From Novosphingobium sp. IK01 (GTDB lineage Bacteria; Pseudomonadota; Alphaproteobacteria; Sphingomonadales; Sphingomonadaceae): a stretch of 64,000 bases of DNA. The position numbers were made by a program, and so were the translations under genes. The stretch is taken from the NCBI RefSeq assembly GCF_033242265.1, contig NZ_BTFW01000001.1:3183001-3247000 (forward strand), given 5' to 3'. Of this stretch, positions 27,597 to 35,874 are shown piece by piece. Under the pieces are notes generated by a model. That model searched no databases, was not told where the DNA came from, and worked only from the letters and a program-made list of their open reading frames with translations. Within the stretch, counting starts at the first letter, position 1. Each line of letters opens with the position of its first letter.

Positions 27597-27622
27597 GGTG
27601 CGATCCTGATCTGAATCGCACC
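27597..27622. promoter_or_regulatory. Inverted repeat upstream of glnB
   Basis: GGTGCGAT - 10 nt - ATCGCACC, perfect 8-bp arms, centred about 85 bp upstream of the glnB start. It is a plausible nitrogen-regulator (NtrC-like) or other dimeric site; the GGTGC/GCACC pieces are reminiscent of NtrC half-sites but their order differs from the consensus. The rest of 27525-27829 has no gene; it contains this site and the hairpin at 27743-27791. Confidence 0.45.
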
Positions 27623-27742
27623 ACTGTTCAATCCATTGCCCTAGGCCATCGCAGGCTCGGACGAAAGACCGAAATGCATGCCCCAAGAAAGATTGCAACC
27701 CAACAACGAATAAAATCATGCAGGTTGTTGCGTCGGGGTGAT

Positions 27743-27791
27743 GGAATAATGCTCAAATATAAGGCAGGGCTGCCTATATTTTAAGCATTCC
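27743..27791. terminator. Long imperfect AT-rich hairpin downstream of map
   Basis: AATGCT-c-AAATATA-a-GGCAG pairs with CTGCC-TATATTT-ta-AGCATT around a GG loop, with outer GGAA/TTCC. It is 39 bases after the map stop on the minus strand. Its AT-rich arms stand out in this GC-rich DNA. It is likely the map transcript end, though no clean T-run follows. Confidence 0.5.
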
Positions 27792-27829
27792 CGACGCAAA
27801 AGCCTGTTCGGGGCCTGTACGGGGGCAGG

Positions 27830-28660
27830 TCAGACCGCGTAGGGCGGCTTGTGGAGGCCCTTGGGGCTGGTCGTGAAGATTTCGCAGCCGTCTTCGGTGA
27901 TGCCGATCGAATGCTCGAACTGGGCCGAGAGCGAGCGGTCGCGGGTGACTGCCGTCCAGCCATCGTCGAGGATCTTCACCGCCGGCTTGCCCAGGTTGAT
28001 CATCGGCTCGATCGTGAAGAACATGCCGGGGCGCAGTTCGGGGCCGGTGCCCGCACGGCCGGCGTGGATCACCTCGGGCGCATCGTGGAACAGGCGGCCC
28101 AGGCCATGGCCGCAGAAATCGCGCACCACGCCATAGCGCTGGCGTTCGGCATGGGCCTGGATCGCCGCGCCGATGTCGCCCAGCCGCGCGCCGGGGCGGG
28201 CCTGCTCGATGCCGATCATCAGGCATTCATAGGTCACGTCGACGAGGCGGCGGGCCTTGAGCGGAACATCGCCGACCAGATACATGCGGCTGGAATCGCC
28301 GTGCCAGCCATCGAGCAGCGGAGTCACGTCGATATTGACGATATCGCCGTCCTTGAAGGTCTTTTCCGATGGGATGCCGTGGCACACGACATGGTTGATC
28401 GAGATGCAGCACGAATGGGCATAGCCGCGATAGCCGAGCGTGGCGGGCACCGCCCCGGCGTCGAGCGTCATCTGGCGCACGACATCGTCGATGGCGGCGG
28501 TCGTTACGCCGGGCTGTACCAGCGGGGCCAGCGCGTCGAGGATCTCGGCGGCGAGGCACCCGGCCTTGCGCATGCCCGCAAAGCCTGCGGGGCCATGAAG
28601 CTTGATCGTCCCGTCGCGCAGGACGGTCTCGGTGTCGTCAACGGTCACATAGTCGGTCAT
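27830..28660 (-). CDS. map: Methionine aminopeptidase, type I
   Basis: A 276-aa metalloprotease that removes initiator Met. The metal ligands are visible: two Asp in NIDVTPLLDGWHGDSSRMY, His in FCGHGLGRLFHDAP, Glu in FFTIEPMINLG and Glu in AQFEHSIGI. The HSCCISINHVVCHGIP segment supplies the conserved His. The ATG at 28660 starts MTDYVTVDDTETVLRDG; an ATG at 28741 in the same frame would add 27 residues with no support. Confidence 0.93.
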   Translation of the reverse strand: MTDYVTVDDTETVLRDGTIKLHGPAGFAGMRKAGCLAAEILDALAPLVQPGVTTAAIDDVVRQMTLDAGAVPATLGYRGYAHSCCISINHVVCHGIPSEKTFKDGDIVNIDVTPLLDGWHGDSSRMYLVGDVPLKARRLVDVTYECLMIGIEQARPGARLGDIGAAIQAHAERQRYGVVRDFCGHGLGRLFHDAPEVIHAGRAGTGPELRPGMFFTIEPMINLGKPAVKILDDGWTAVTRDRSLSAQFEHSIGITEDGCEIFTTSPKGLHKPPYAV

Positions 28661-28698
28661 GGACCCCAGATAGCGTGCTTGCGCGCCGATTGCGAGGA

Positions 28699-29619
28699 TC
28701 ACCCGCCCGATTTGCGTATCGGCGTGAAGGAATTGCGCCATTGCGGCTTCACGCTGGCCAGCAGCGCGGGGGTGACGGGCAGGGCGATTTCATAAGTGCC
28801 CTCGGCATAAGGGCCGGCTTCGTAGGGCGCGATCAGCACGACGAGGTGGTTGAAACCGGCGCTGCTGTCGGCGCGCAGCGCGAGGGTCTGGGCGAGCGGA
28901 TCGGGGCAGGTGTCAAATTCGCTCATGTCCATCGAAGGTTGCGAGAGCGAGGCCTGCCCTCCGCGCTTGTGGGCGCGCTGGGCCTGGAGCTCGGCGCAGA
29001 ACGGCGTGTGGATCGCGGTGGCGAGCGCGGCGGGCGTGGTGAACAGGTCGATCGTCTTGCGACGCTGCCCGGCGGCCTTGTCCCACAGCGTGGCGGCATA
29101 GGCATAGTTGGGGTGGGCGCCGCCGCTGTCGATGCCGATCAGGGCGGTCAGGCTCAGCCAGCCGGGCGTGTCGGCCAGGACCTGCCATTCCTGCCACCGG
29201 CCCAGCGGGTGGAACGGATATTCCCCGCGCGCGGCATCGGCCTTGGCGCTGGCGGATTCGGCGACGAGATGGCGGCGTGCGGTCGCTTCGTCGGCGGCGA
29301 GCCAGGCGCGCAAGGGCGGCACGGCGTCGGGCGCGGCGGGCCAGCCATATTCGAACGAATAGGTGTCGGTGTCGATCTTGGTCGCGTGGGCGAGCGGGGT
29401 TTTGGATGTGCTTTCCGGGGAGGGGGGGGGCGGGCTGGCGGTGGCCGTTGGCGCTTCCGTGCCGGGGGCCGCCCCGGTGGAGGCGGGGGTGGAGGGAGAG
29501 GCCGGGGGGGCGGACGGCGCATGGGGCGAGCAGGCGGCCAGAAACAGGGGGGCCAGAATCAGGGCCGGAATCAGGGACGGCAGAACCGAAATCGACGGCA
29601 ATCGGGCAATTCGTGCCAT
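28699..29619 (-). CDS. Lipoprotein with DUF4163/RsiV-like domain
   Basis: A 306-aa probable lipoprotein: signal ILAPLFLAAC with lipobox Cys near residue 29, then a Pro/Ser/Thr/Ala-rich linker to about 77, then a DUF4163/DUF3298-like domain (IDTDTYSFEYGWP, AYAATLWDKAAGQRRKTIDLF). Related domains occur in PdaC and RsiV, but no enzyme activity is implied. It is 38 bases upstream of map on the same strand. The ATG at 29619 is preferred because it starts right before the signal sequence. Confidence 0.72.
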   Translation of the reverse strand: MARIARLPSISVLPSLIPALILAPLFLAACSPHAPSAPPASPSTPASTGAAPGTEAPTATASPPPPSPESTSKTPLAHATKIDTDTYSFEYGWPAAPDAVPPLRAWLAADEATARRHLVAESASAKADAARGEYPFHPLGRWQEWQVLADTPGWLSLTALIGIDSGGAHPNYAYAATLWDKAAGQRRKTIDLFTTPAALATAIHTPFCAELQAQRAHKRGGQASLSQPSMDMSEFDTCPDPLAQTLALRADSSAGFNHLVVLIAPYEAGPYAEGTYEIALPVTPALLASVKPQWRNSFTPIRKSGG

Positions 29620-29674
29620 GACGGGCAAAATCCTCTCGCTCTTGGCGCCATGCTGCGGCAAGGTCGTGCGCACG

Positions 29675-31084
29675 ATGACCGATACCAACGCGTTGATCCA
29701 GCCCGATCGCGACCAGCAGGCGATCCCCCTCCACATCGTCGACAAGGCCTGTCTGCCGCAATGGCTGGACGGGCACGACAAGGGCGTCCGCGCGATGCTC
29801 GCGGCGCAGAAGTTCGAGGGCGGGGCGGGCGAGGTCGCCTTTCTGCCCTATCACGAAGGCTGGGACGAGGAATGGCAGGCGGTGGTTGGCGTGGCCGACC
29901 GGACGCAGCTTTCGACATGGTGTCTGGCACGGGCCGCCCAGACTTTGCCCGGCGGCACCTATCGCCCGGTTGGCCTCGGGGAGGGCTGCGTCCCGGCCTT
30001 TTACGGCTGGATGAGCGCGCAGTATCGCTTTGACCGCTACCGCACCGCGCCTGCCCGCGAGGAAGCCCCGCGCGTGCTGCTCACCCATCACGTCGATGCC
30101 CTGCCGCTGGCGCTGGCCGAGGCGGCGGCGGTTGCCATGGTGCGCGATCTCGTCAACACGCCTGCCGAAGACATGGGCCCCGCCGCGCTCGAGGCCGAGG
30201 CCCGCGCGCTGGCCAAGGCCCATCAGGCCACGCTCCATGTCCACAGTGGCGAGGCGCTCGAACGCGAGTTTCCGATGGTTCATGCCGTGGGGCGGGCCGC
30301 TGCGCGATCCCATGCGCCGCGCCTGATCGAACTGGAATGGGGCGACCCGGCCCATCCGCGTCTGGCGGTGGTGGGCAAGGGGGTCTGCTTCGATTCGGGC
30401 GGGCTCGACATCAAGCCGGCCTCGGGCATGGCGCTGATGAAGAAGGACATGGGCGGGGCGGCCCATGCCCTCGCGCTGGCTGGGCTCATCATGGGGCAGG
30501 GCCTGCCCGTGCGGCTGCACCTGCTGATCCCGGCGGTCGAGAACGCGGTTTCGGGCAATGCCTTCCGCCCCGGCGACATCCTGCGTTCGCGGCAAGGGTT
30601 GAGCGTGGAAGTAACCAATACCGACGCGGAAGGGCGCCTCGTGCTGGGCGACGCGCTGAGCCGGGCGAGCGAGGAGAATCCGGCGCTGGTGATCGATTTC
30701 GCCACGCTGACGGGCGCGGCGCGCGTGGCGCTCGGCCCCGATCTGCCCGCGATGTTCGCGCGCGAGGATGCGACCGCGCAGGCCGTGCTCGATGCCGGGC
30801 TTGCCTGTGCCGATCCGTGCTGGCGCCTGCCGCTCCACGATGGCTATCGCGAATGGCTCAAGTCCGACGTGGCCGATCTGCAAAATTCGCCCAGCAACGG
30901 CTTTGCCGGATCGAGCGTGGCCGCGCTGTTTCTCGACCGCTTTGTCGGCGCGGGGATCGACTGGCTCCATTTCGACACTTTCGCCTGGCGCCCGGTGGCG
31001 ATGCCGGGGCGTCCGAAGGGGGGCGAGGCGCTGGGCTTGCGGGCGGCATGGGGGCTTGTTTCGGCGCGTTTTGGGGCAAGCTGA
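29675..31084 (+). CDS. Leucyl aminopeptidase, M17 family
   Basis: A 469-aa cytosolic metallo-aminopeptidase. The M17 signature NTDAEGRLVLGDAL is intact, as are VGKGVCFDSGGLDIKP and MKKDMGGAAHALALA with catalytic Lys and metal-binding Asp residues. The N-terminal domain is shorter and diverged from PepA, typical of the alphaproteobacterial M17 paralogue. ATG at 29675 follows AAGG; an ATG at 29618 is also in frame and would overlap the divergent lipoprotein start. The next gene encodes an SH3-like domain seen in its usual NlpC/P60 neighbour. Confidence 0.9.
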   Translation: MTDTNALIQPDRDQQAIPLHIVDKACLPQWLDGHDKGVRAMLAAQKFEGGAGEVAFLPYHEGWDEEWQAVVGVADRTQLSTWCLARAAQTLPGGTYRPVGLGEGCVPAFYGWMSAQYRFDRYRTAPAREEAPRVLLTHHVDALPLALAEAAAVAMVRDLVNTPAEDMGPAALEAEARALAKAHQATLHVHSGEALEREFPMVHAVGRAAARSHAPRLIELEWGDPAHPRLAVVGKGVCFDSGGLDIKPASGMALMKKDMGGAAHALALAGLIMGQGLPVRLHLLIPAVENAVSGNAFRPGDILRSRQGLSVEVTNTDAEGRLVLGDALSRASEENPALVIDFATLTGAARVALGPDLPAMFAREDATAQAVLDAGLACADPCWRLPLHDGYREWLKSDVADLQNSPSNGFAGSSVAALFLDRFVGAGIDWLHFDTFAWRPVAMPGRPKGGEALGLRAAWGLVSARFGAS

Positions 31085-31166
31085 GCGGGCGAAATACGCG
31101 CAAACCTTGAATCGCGGGGGAAGGACGGCTAAGCGCGCGCCTTTGCGATTTTCGGGAAACCCGCTC

Positions 31167-31559
31167 TTGTCCGCCCAATCCGATTCTGTCCTTGTCGTGT
31201 CTCCGGCTTTTGCGCCCGAAGGCGAACTTGCCCTGTCTGGTCCTTCGGTCAAGATCGATGCGCTGCACCTGCCGGTGCGGGGTGATCTGGCCCATGTGCG
31301 TCTGGCAGGCCGCGTCTTCGTGCCGCACTATGCCGTGCCGATGGAGCACCGGGTCAAGGCGGCGACTGCCTTGCGCAAGGCGGGCCGCGCCGATGGCGAG
31401 GTTCTGGCCGATCTGCCGGGCGGCGCGCTGTTTGCCGTGCTCGACATCGCGGGGGCCTGGGCCTGGGGCCAGTTGGGCGCGGCGGACGAGGATGGCGGTC
31501 TGGTCGGGTATGTCGCGCTCGATGCGCTCGAGCCGGTCGGGCTGGAGAAGGCGGCATGA
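31167..31559 (+). CDS. SH3-domain-only protein, likely truncated NlpC/P60 relative
   Basis: A 130-aa protein. The segment ALHLPVRGDLAHVRLAGRVFVPHYAVPM followed by LFAVLDIAGAWAWGQL and GGLVGYVALDAL matches, by my recollection, the N-terminal SH3 domains of the NlpC/P60 peptidases that often follow this aminopeptidase in sphingomonads. No NlpC/P60 catalytic domain (Cys/His) follows; the ORF stops and argC begins with a 4-base overlap (ATGA). I chose TTG at 31167 after GGAA; ORF-internal GTG codons are alternatives. The overlap with argC suggests the truncation is settled rather than recent. Confidence 0.6.
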   Translation: MSAQSDSVLVVSPAFAPEGELALSGPSVKIDALHLPVRGDLAHVRLAGRVFVPHYAVPMEHRVKAATALRKAGRADGEVLADLPGGALFAVLDIAGAWAWGQLGAADEDGGLVGYVALDALEPVGLEKAA

Positions 31560-32491
31560 GCACGCGGGTCTTCATCGATGGCGCGGTCGGGACGACCGGG
31601 CTTGAAATCGCCGAGCGGCTGGCCGGTCGCGGCGAGTTTTCGCTGATCACCCTCGAGGAGGCCCGCCGCAAGGACGATGGCGCCCGTGCCGAGGCGATCA
31701 ATGCCGCCGACGTGGTGATCCTGTGCCTGCCCGACGCCGCCGCGCGCGCCGCCGTGGCGATGATCGCCAACGACACGACCCGCGTGATCGACGCCTCGAC
31801 CGCGCACCGCGTCGCGCCGGGCTGGACCTATGGCTTCCCCGAGGTGATCGGGCACGAGACGGTGGCCAATGCCCGCTTCGTGGCCAATCCCGGCTGCTAT
31901 CCGACCGGCTTCATCGCGCTGGTCGCCCCCCTCGTGCGCGCGGGGCTGCTGCCGGCGGACTGGCCCTATGTGGTCCATGCGGTGTCGGGCTATTCGGGCG
32001 GCGGCAAGGCGCTGATCGCGCGCTTTGAAGACGATACCGACATTGCCTGGCGCGGCTATGGCCTGGCCTTTGGCCACAAGCATGTGCCCGAGATGAAGGC
32101 CTATGCGGGGCTTTCCGTGGCGCCGCTGTTCAGCCCGGCGGTCGTGCCTGCGCTGCGCGGGATGGTTGTCGAGGTGCCGCTTTCGCTCGAAGCCCTGCCC
32201 GGTGTGGGCATTGGCAAGGGCGAGGCGCTCTACGATGCGCTGGCCGCCTCCTATGCGGGCAGCCCGATCGTCAGCGTGAGCCTGGGCGCTCCGGCGGAAG
32301 GCGAGATCCTGATGCGCCGCAGCACGGGCAGCTGGGATGGCCTCGCGCTCAGCGTGATCCCGAGCGCGGACGGCACGCAGGCGCGCCTCGTCGCGCGGCT
32401 CGACAATCTGGGCAAGGGCGCGAGCGGGGCTGCCGTGCAGTCGCTCAACCTCATGGCCGGGCTTCCCGAGACGGCGGGGCTTTCGCTCTGA
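31556..32491 (+). CDS. argC: N-acetyl-gamma-glutamyl-phosphate reductase, type 2
   Basis: A 311-aa dehydrogenase of arginine biosynthesis that reduces N-acetylglutamyl phosphate to the semialdehyde with NADPH. The N-terminal motif FIDGAVGTTGLEI binds the cofactor, and VANPGCYPTGFIALVAPL carries the catalytic Cys. The short length and DGAVGTTGLEIAERL start mark the type 2 subclass. It overlaps the upstream gene by 4 bases. Other arg genes are not in the window. Confidence 0.93.
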   Translation: MSTRVFIDGAVGTTGLEIAERLAGRGEFSLITLEEARRKDDGARAEAINAADVVILCLPDAAARAAVAMIANDTTRVIDASTAHRVAPGWTYGFPEVIGHETVANARFVANPGCYPTGFIALVAPLVRAGLLPADWPYVVHAVSGYSGGGKALIARFEDDTDIAWRGYGLAFGHKHVPEMKAYAGLSVAPLFSPAVVPALRGMVVEVPLSLEALPGVGIGKGEALYDALAASYAGSPIVSVSLGAPAEGEILMRRSTGSWDGLALSVIPSADGTQARLVARLDNLGKGASGAAVQSLNLMAGLPETAGLSL

Positions 32492-32516
32492 CCGGCTGAA
32501 GGGCCTCACAGGCAAC

Positions 32517-32554
32517 AAAAAACGCGCCGGGTGCAAAACCCGGCGCGTTTTTTT
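32517..32554. terminator. Bidirectional terminator between argC and ferredoxin
   Basis: Stem CGCGCCGGGT / ACCCGGCGCG, flanked by A-run and T-run. It serves both converging genes. Confidence 0.9.
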
Positions 32555-32576
32555 GTGCCCGTCCGGGCCCGAAAGA

Positions 32577-32885
32577 TCAGTCTTCGGGCGCGATCGTGAC
32601 CTTCATGCCATCGATGACCGGGACCTGGCAGGCCAGGCGCGAGGCGTCGGTGCGGTTGTCCGAGCTGTCGAGCAGGTCGTTTTCGTCGGCGCTCATTTCG
32701 GGCAGCCCGCTGACCGAGGTGGGGTCGATATAGACGTGGCAGGTCGCGCACGAGCAGCAGCCGCCGCACAGCGCCAGAAGTTCGTCGAAGCCGTTATCGC
32801 GAATGGCTTCCATCACGGTCAGGCCGGTGTCGGCCTCGATGGACTTTTCGGCACCTGCACGATCGACGACAACAAGGCTCGGCAT
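32577..32885 (-). CDS. 2Fe-2S ferredoxin, adrenodoxin type
   Basis: A 102-aa electron carrier. The cluster ligands are C40, C46, C49 and C86 in the C-x5-C-x2-C ... C pattern (LCGGCCSCATCH, RLACQVPV). The acidic recognition helix SADENDLLDSS is present. Two extra cysteines, C43 and C44, lie inside the first loop. Such ferredoxins serve cytochrome P450s, Fe-S assembly or Rieske oxygenases; the partner is not evident here. It is a single gene with its own terminator. Confidence 0.9.
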   Translation of the reverse strand: MPSLVVVDRAGAEKSIEADTGLTVMEAIRDNGFDELLALCGGCCSCATCHVYIDPTSVSGLPEMSADENDLLDSSDNRTDASRLACQVPVIDGMKVTIAPED

Positions 32886-32993
32886 TTTGGAAACTCCTCA
32901 TGGGGGCAGGATTGGTAGTCTCTATTCGCCCGACCGTCCGGCTGCTAATGCCCGCGCCAAGTGTTGGCAAGTGCGAAGGGAAGCGGGACGGCC

Positions 32994-33611
32994 ATGGGAC
33001 TTTCGGTTGCGGCGATCCGGGCCGGGCTCGACCATGTGGCGGGCCTCAGCCCCCGGATTGCGGGCGCTTTGGCGCAAGTGGGCTATCCCGAACCGCGCGT
33101 GCGGGCGACCGGTTATCGCACGCTGCTGCGCACCATCGTGGGCCAGCAGGTGAGCGTGGCCGCCGCCGCTTCGGTCTGGGCGCGGATGGAGGCGCTGCTG
33201 GGCGAGGACATCCTGCCCGAGGTGCTGCTCGCGGCTGATGCAGAAGCCCTGCGCGGTTGCGGCCTGTCGCGCCAGAAGCAGGGCTATGCCCGCTCGCTGT
33301 GCGAACTGGTCGCTTCGGGCGGGCTCGATCTGGCCGCGCTGCCGGCTGATGACGAGGAGGCGATCGCGCGGCTCGTCCAGATCAAGGGCATCGGGCGCTG
33401 GTCGGCGGAAATCTACCTGCTCTTTGCCGAAGGGCGCCCCGACATCTGGCCCGCCGGAGACCTGGCCGTGCAAGTGGGCATGGGCAAGATCCTGGGCCTG
33501 CCCGAACGCCCGAGCGAGCGCGAAACCCGCGCGATGGCCGAAGACTGGCGCCCGCATCGCGGTGCGCTCGCGTTGTTTACGTGGCATTGTTATGCCAATC
33601 CGGCGCTCTGA
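32994..33611 (+). CDS. DNA-3-methyladenine glycosylase 2 family (AlkA-like)
   Basis: A 205-aa base-excision glycosylase. The HhH motif KGIGRWSAEIYLLF is followed by the catalytic Asp in PAGDLAVQVGMGKIL. TIVGQQVSVAAAASVW near residue 45 fits the AlkA/MagII core. It lacks the N-terminal AlkA extension, so it is a short form. The ATG at 32994 follows AAGGGAAGCGGG. The following SDR gene starts within its stop codon (TGATG). Confidence 0.87.
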   Translation: MGLSVAAIRAGLDHVAGLSPRIAGALAQVGYPEPRVRATGYRTLLRTIVGQQVSVAAAASVWARMEALLGEDILPEVLLAADAEALRGCGLSRQKQGYARSLCELVASGGLDLAALPADDEEAIARLVQIKGIGRWSAEIYLLFAEGRPDIWPAGDLAVQVGMGKILGLPERPSERETRAMAEDWRPHRGALALFTWHCYANPAL

Positions 33612-34486
33612 TGGTCCAGTCATCTGATGGCCCGCTCATGATGCGCGCGCGCGCGATCTTCATCACCGGGGCGGCCTCGGGCATCGGGCGGGCGATCGCC
33701 TGCCACTTTGCCGCGCACGGGTGGTTCGTCGGGCTGGCCGACATTGATGAGGCAGGCATGGCGCAGACGGGGGCGATGCTCGGGCTGGCCCGCTGGTCGG
33801 CACACCGGCTCGACGTGCGCGATGCGCAAGGCTGGGATGCGGCGCTGGTGGCCTGTGCGGCGCAGGCGGGCGGTTCGCTCGATGTGGTCGCCAACAATGC
33901 CGGGGTGCCGCTGGGGGGCGATCTGGCCGATTGCAGCCCGGAGGAGATCGAGCGCATCGTTGCCATCAACCTGACCGGGGCCATTCTGGGCGCGCGGGCG
34001 GCCCATCGCTGGCTGGCGCAGGCGGGGGGAGGGGGCGGAACGCGTCCCTGCCTGCTCAACACCGCGAGCGCGGCGGCGCTCTATGGCACGCCGGGCACGT
34101 CGGTCTATGCGGCGACCAAGGCCGCCTTGCGCGCGCTGACCGAGGCGCTCGACGCCGAATGGGCCGCCGATGGGCCCGGCGGGCGCGGCATTGCCGTGCG
34201 CAGCCTGATGCCCGGTTTCATCGAGACCCCGCTGCTCGGGCATAGTCTGCATGAAGGCTCGGGCCACACGATCCGCGACGTGATCACCCGCGCCGGGCTG
34301 GAAATTACGCCGGTCGAGGTCGTGGCGCAGGCCGCGTGGCGCGCGGTCCACGGGGCACGGCTTCATGTGACCGTCGGGCCGACCGCGCGGGCGCTGGCTC
34401 TGGCCGCGCGCTGGGTGCCGGGGCTGGTGCGCAGGCGGGTGCGGCGCCGGGGCGAAACGGGGCGAGGCGAGGCGGCGCGGGATTGA
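33611..34486 (+). CDS. Short-chain dehydrogenase/reductase
   Basis: A 291-aa classical SDR with the NAD(P) site TGAASGIGRAIA, NNAGVPLGG, catalytic Ser in NTASAAALYG, and Tyr/Lys in SVYAATKAAL. The C-terminus is basic (RRRVRRRGETGRG). The start at 33611 overlaps the glycosylase stop; ATG codons at 33638/33641 (MMRARAIFITG) are equally likely and closer to the usual family start. The substrate is unknown. Confidence 0.87.
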   Translation: MVQSSDGPLMMRARAIFITGAASGIGRAIACHFAAHGWFVGLADIDEAGMAQTGAMLGLARWSAHRLDVRDAQGWDAALVACAAQAGGSLDVVANNAGVPLGGDLADCSPEEIERIVAINLTGAILGARAAHRWLAQAGGGGGTRPCLLNTASAAALYGTPGTSVYAATKAALRALTEALDAEWAADGPGGRGIAVRSLMPGFIETPLLGHSLHEGSGHTIRDVITRAGLEITPVEVVAQAAWRAVHGARLHVTVGPTARALALAARWVPGLVRRRVRRRGETGRGEAARD

Positions 34487-34535
34487 CCTTTGGGCTTGCT
34501 TGGCAGGGATGGGGCTTTGGCATAAGGCCGGTCTC

Positions 34536-35153
34536 ATGGAACCGGTTTGTCTTGCCGCTCATGATCTTGCCTGCCGGCGCGGGGATCGCATCCTGTTTCG
34601 CGGGGTCTCGCTGCGGGTCGAGGCGGGCGGCGCGCTCCATCTGGCCGGGCCCAACGGTATCGGCAAGTCGAGCCTGATCCGCATTCTGGCCGGGCTCATG
34701 CGGCCTTATGCCGGGCATGTGACACGGCAGGGCGGGGTGGCGCTGATCGACGAGCGACTGGCGCTCGACGGGCACCAGCCGCTGGGCCGCGCGCTCGGTT
34801 TCTGGCGGGCGATCGACGGCACCCTGGCCGGTCAAGGCGATCCGTTCGGTCTGGAAGACCTGTTCGACGTGCCGGTGCGCTATCTCTCGACCGGGCAGAA
34901 GAAGCGCGCGGGGCTCGCCCGGCTGGCGGCCTCGGGCGCGCCGGTCTGGCTGCTCGACGAGCCGCTCAACGGCCTCGACACCGGCTGGGCCCTGCGCGCG
35001 CAGGAGGCCATCGAGGCTCACCGCGCGGGGGGCGGTCTGGTGGTCATCGCCTCGCACCAGCCGCTCGGACTGGCGGGGATCAGGACGCTGGTCATGGCCG
35101 ATCATGTTCCGCCTCCGCACGAAGATGAAGAAGAAGAGGAAGACGCGGCATGA
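34536..35153 (+). CDS. ccmA: Cytochrome c biogenesis haem ABC exporter, ATP-binding protein CcmA
   Basis: A 205-aa ABC ATPase. Walker A GPNGIGKSS, the signature LSTGQKKRAGLARL and Walker B VWLLDEPLNGLD are intact. It pairs with CcmB to drive haem relay onto CcmE. The C-terminus ends in a Glu-rich run (HEDEEEEEDAA). It overlaps ccmB by 4 bases. AAGG stands 8 bases before the ATG. The window's cytochrome c gene would need this system. Confidence 0.93.
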   Translation: MEPVCLAAHDLACRRGDRILFRGVSLRVEAGGALHLAGPNGIGKSSLIRILAGLMRPYAGHVTRQGGVALIDERLALDGHQPLGRALGFWRAIDGTLAGQGDPFGLEDLFDVPVRYLSTGQKKRAGLARLAASGAPVWLLDEPLNGLDTGWALRAQEAIEAHRAGGGLVVIASHQPLGLAGIRTLVMADHVPPPHEDEEEEEDAA

Positions 35154-35812
35154 TCGCGCGGCTCTGGCCGATTTTCCGGCGTGATCTGGTCCTGCTCGTG
35201 CGCGGGGCGCAGGGGCGCGGCGGGGCGGCGCTGCCCTTGCTGTTCTTTCTGGCCGTGGCGATGCTCTATCCGTTCGCGGTGGGCCCCGACGCGCGCTTGC
35301 TGGCGCGCACCGGGGCCGGGGTGATCTGGGTGGCCGCGCTGCTGGCCGCGATCCTGCCGCTCGACCGGCTGGTCGAACCCGATGTCGAGGCCGGGCTGTT
35401 CGACCAGTGGGCCTTGCGCGGCCTGTCGGAGGAAGCGCTGCTGCTCGTGCGGATATTGGCCCACTGGATCAGCTTTGGCGTGCCCCTGATGCTGGCCGCG
35501 CCGATTTCGGCGGGGCTGCTCTCGCTCGATGGCGGGCAACTGGCGATGGTCGAACTGGGGCTGCTGCTCGGCACGCCGGGGCTGGCGGCCATCGGGGTGA
35601 CAATTGCGGCGCTGACGGCAGGTCTGCGCGCGGGGGCGGCGCTGGGCGGGCTGCTGGCCATTCCGCTGGCCGTGCCGCTGCTGATCTTCGGGGCCGGTTC
35701 GCTCCAGCCGGGGGGCGAGGGCGGGCTGGGCCTGCTGGCGGCATGCAGCCTCGTGGCCGTGGCGCTGGCGCCCTTTGCGGGCGGGGCGGCGCTGCGCGCG
35801 GGCCGCGAATAG
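35150..35812 (+). CDS. ccmB: Haem exporter permease CcmB
   Basis: A 220-aa membrane protein with about six helices and the CcmB N-terminal pattern RLWPIFRRDLVLLVRGAQGRG, followed by GGAALPLLFFLAVAMLYPFAVGPD. It pairs with CcmA. The next gene is not ccmC, so the rest of the ccm system is elsewhere in the genome. Its start overlaps ccmA (ATGA). Confidence 0.93.
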   Translation: MIARLWPIFRRDLVLLVRGAQGRGGAALPLLFFLAVAMLYPFAVGPDARLLARTGAGVIWVAALLAAILPLDRLVEPDVEAGLFDQWALRGLSEEALLLVRILAHWISFGVPLMLAAPISAGLLSLDGGQLAMVELGLLLGTPGLAAIGVTIAALTAGLRAGAALGGLLAIPLAVPLLIFGAGSLQPGGEGGLGLLAACSLVAVALAPFAGGAALRAGRE

Positions 35813-35874
35813 CTTTAGCACCCCCAAGCGCAAGTAGGTTGCCGTTCGCGCCAAGGGGCCTTAACGCAAGCGTC

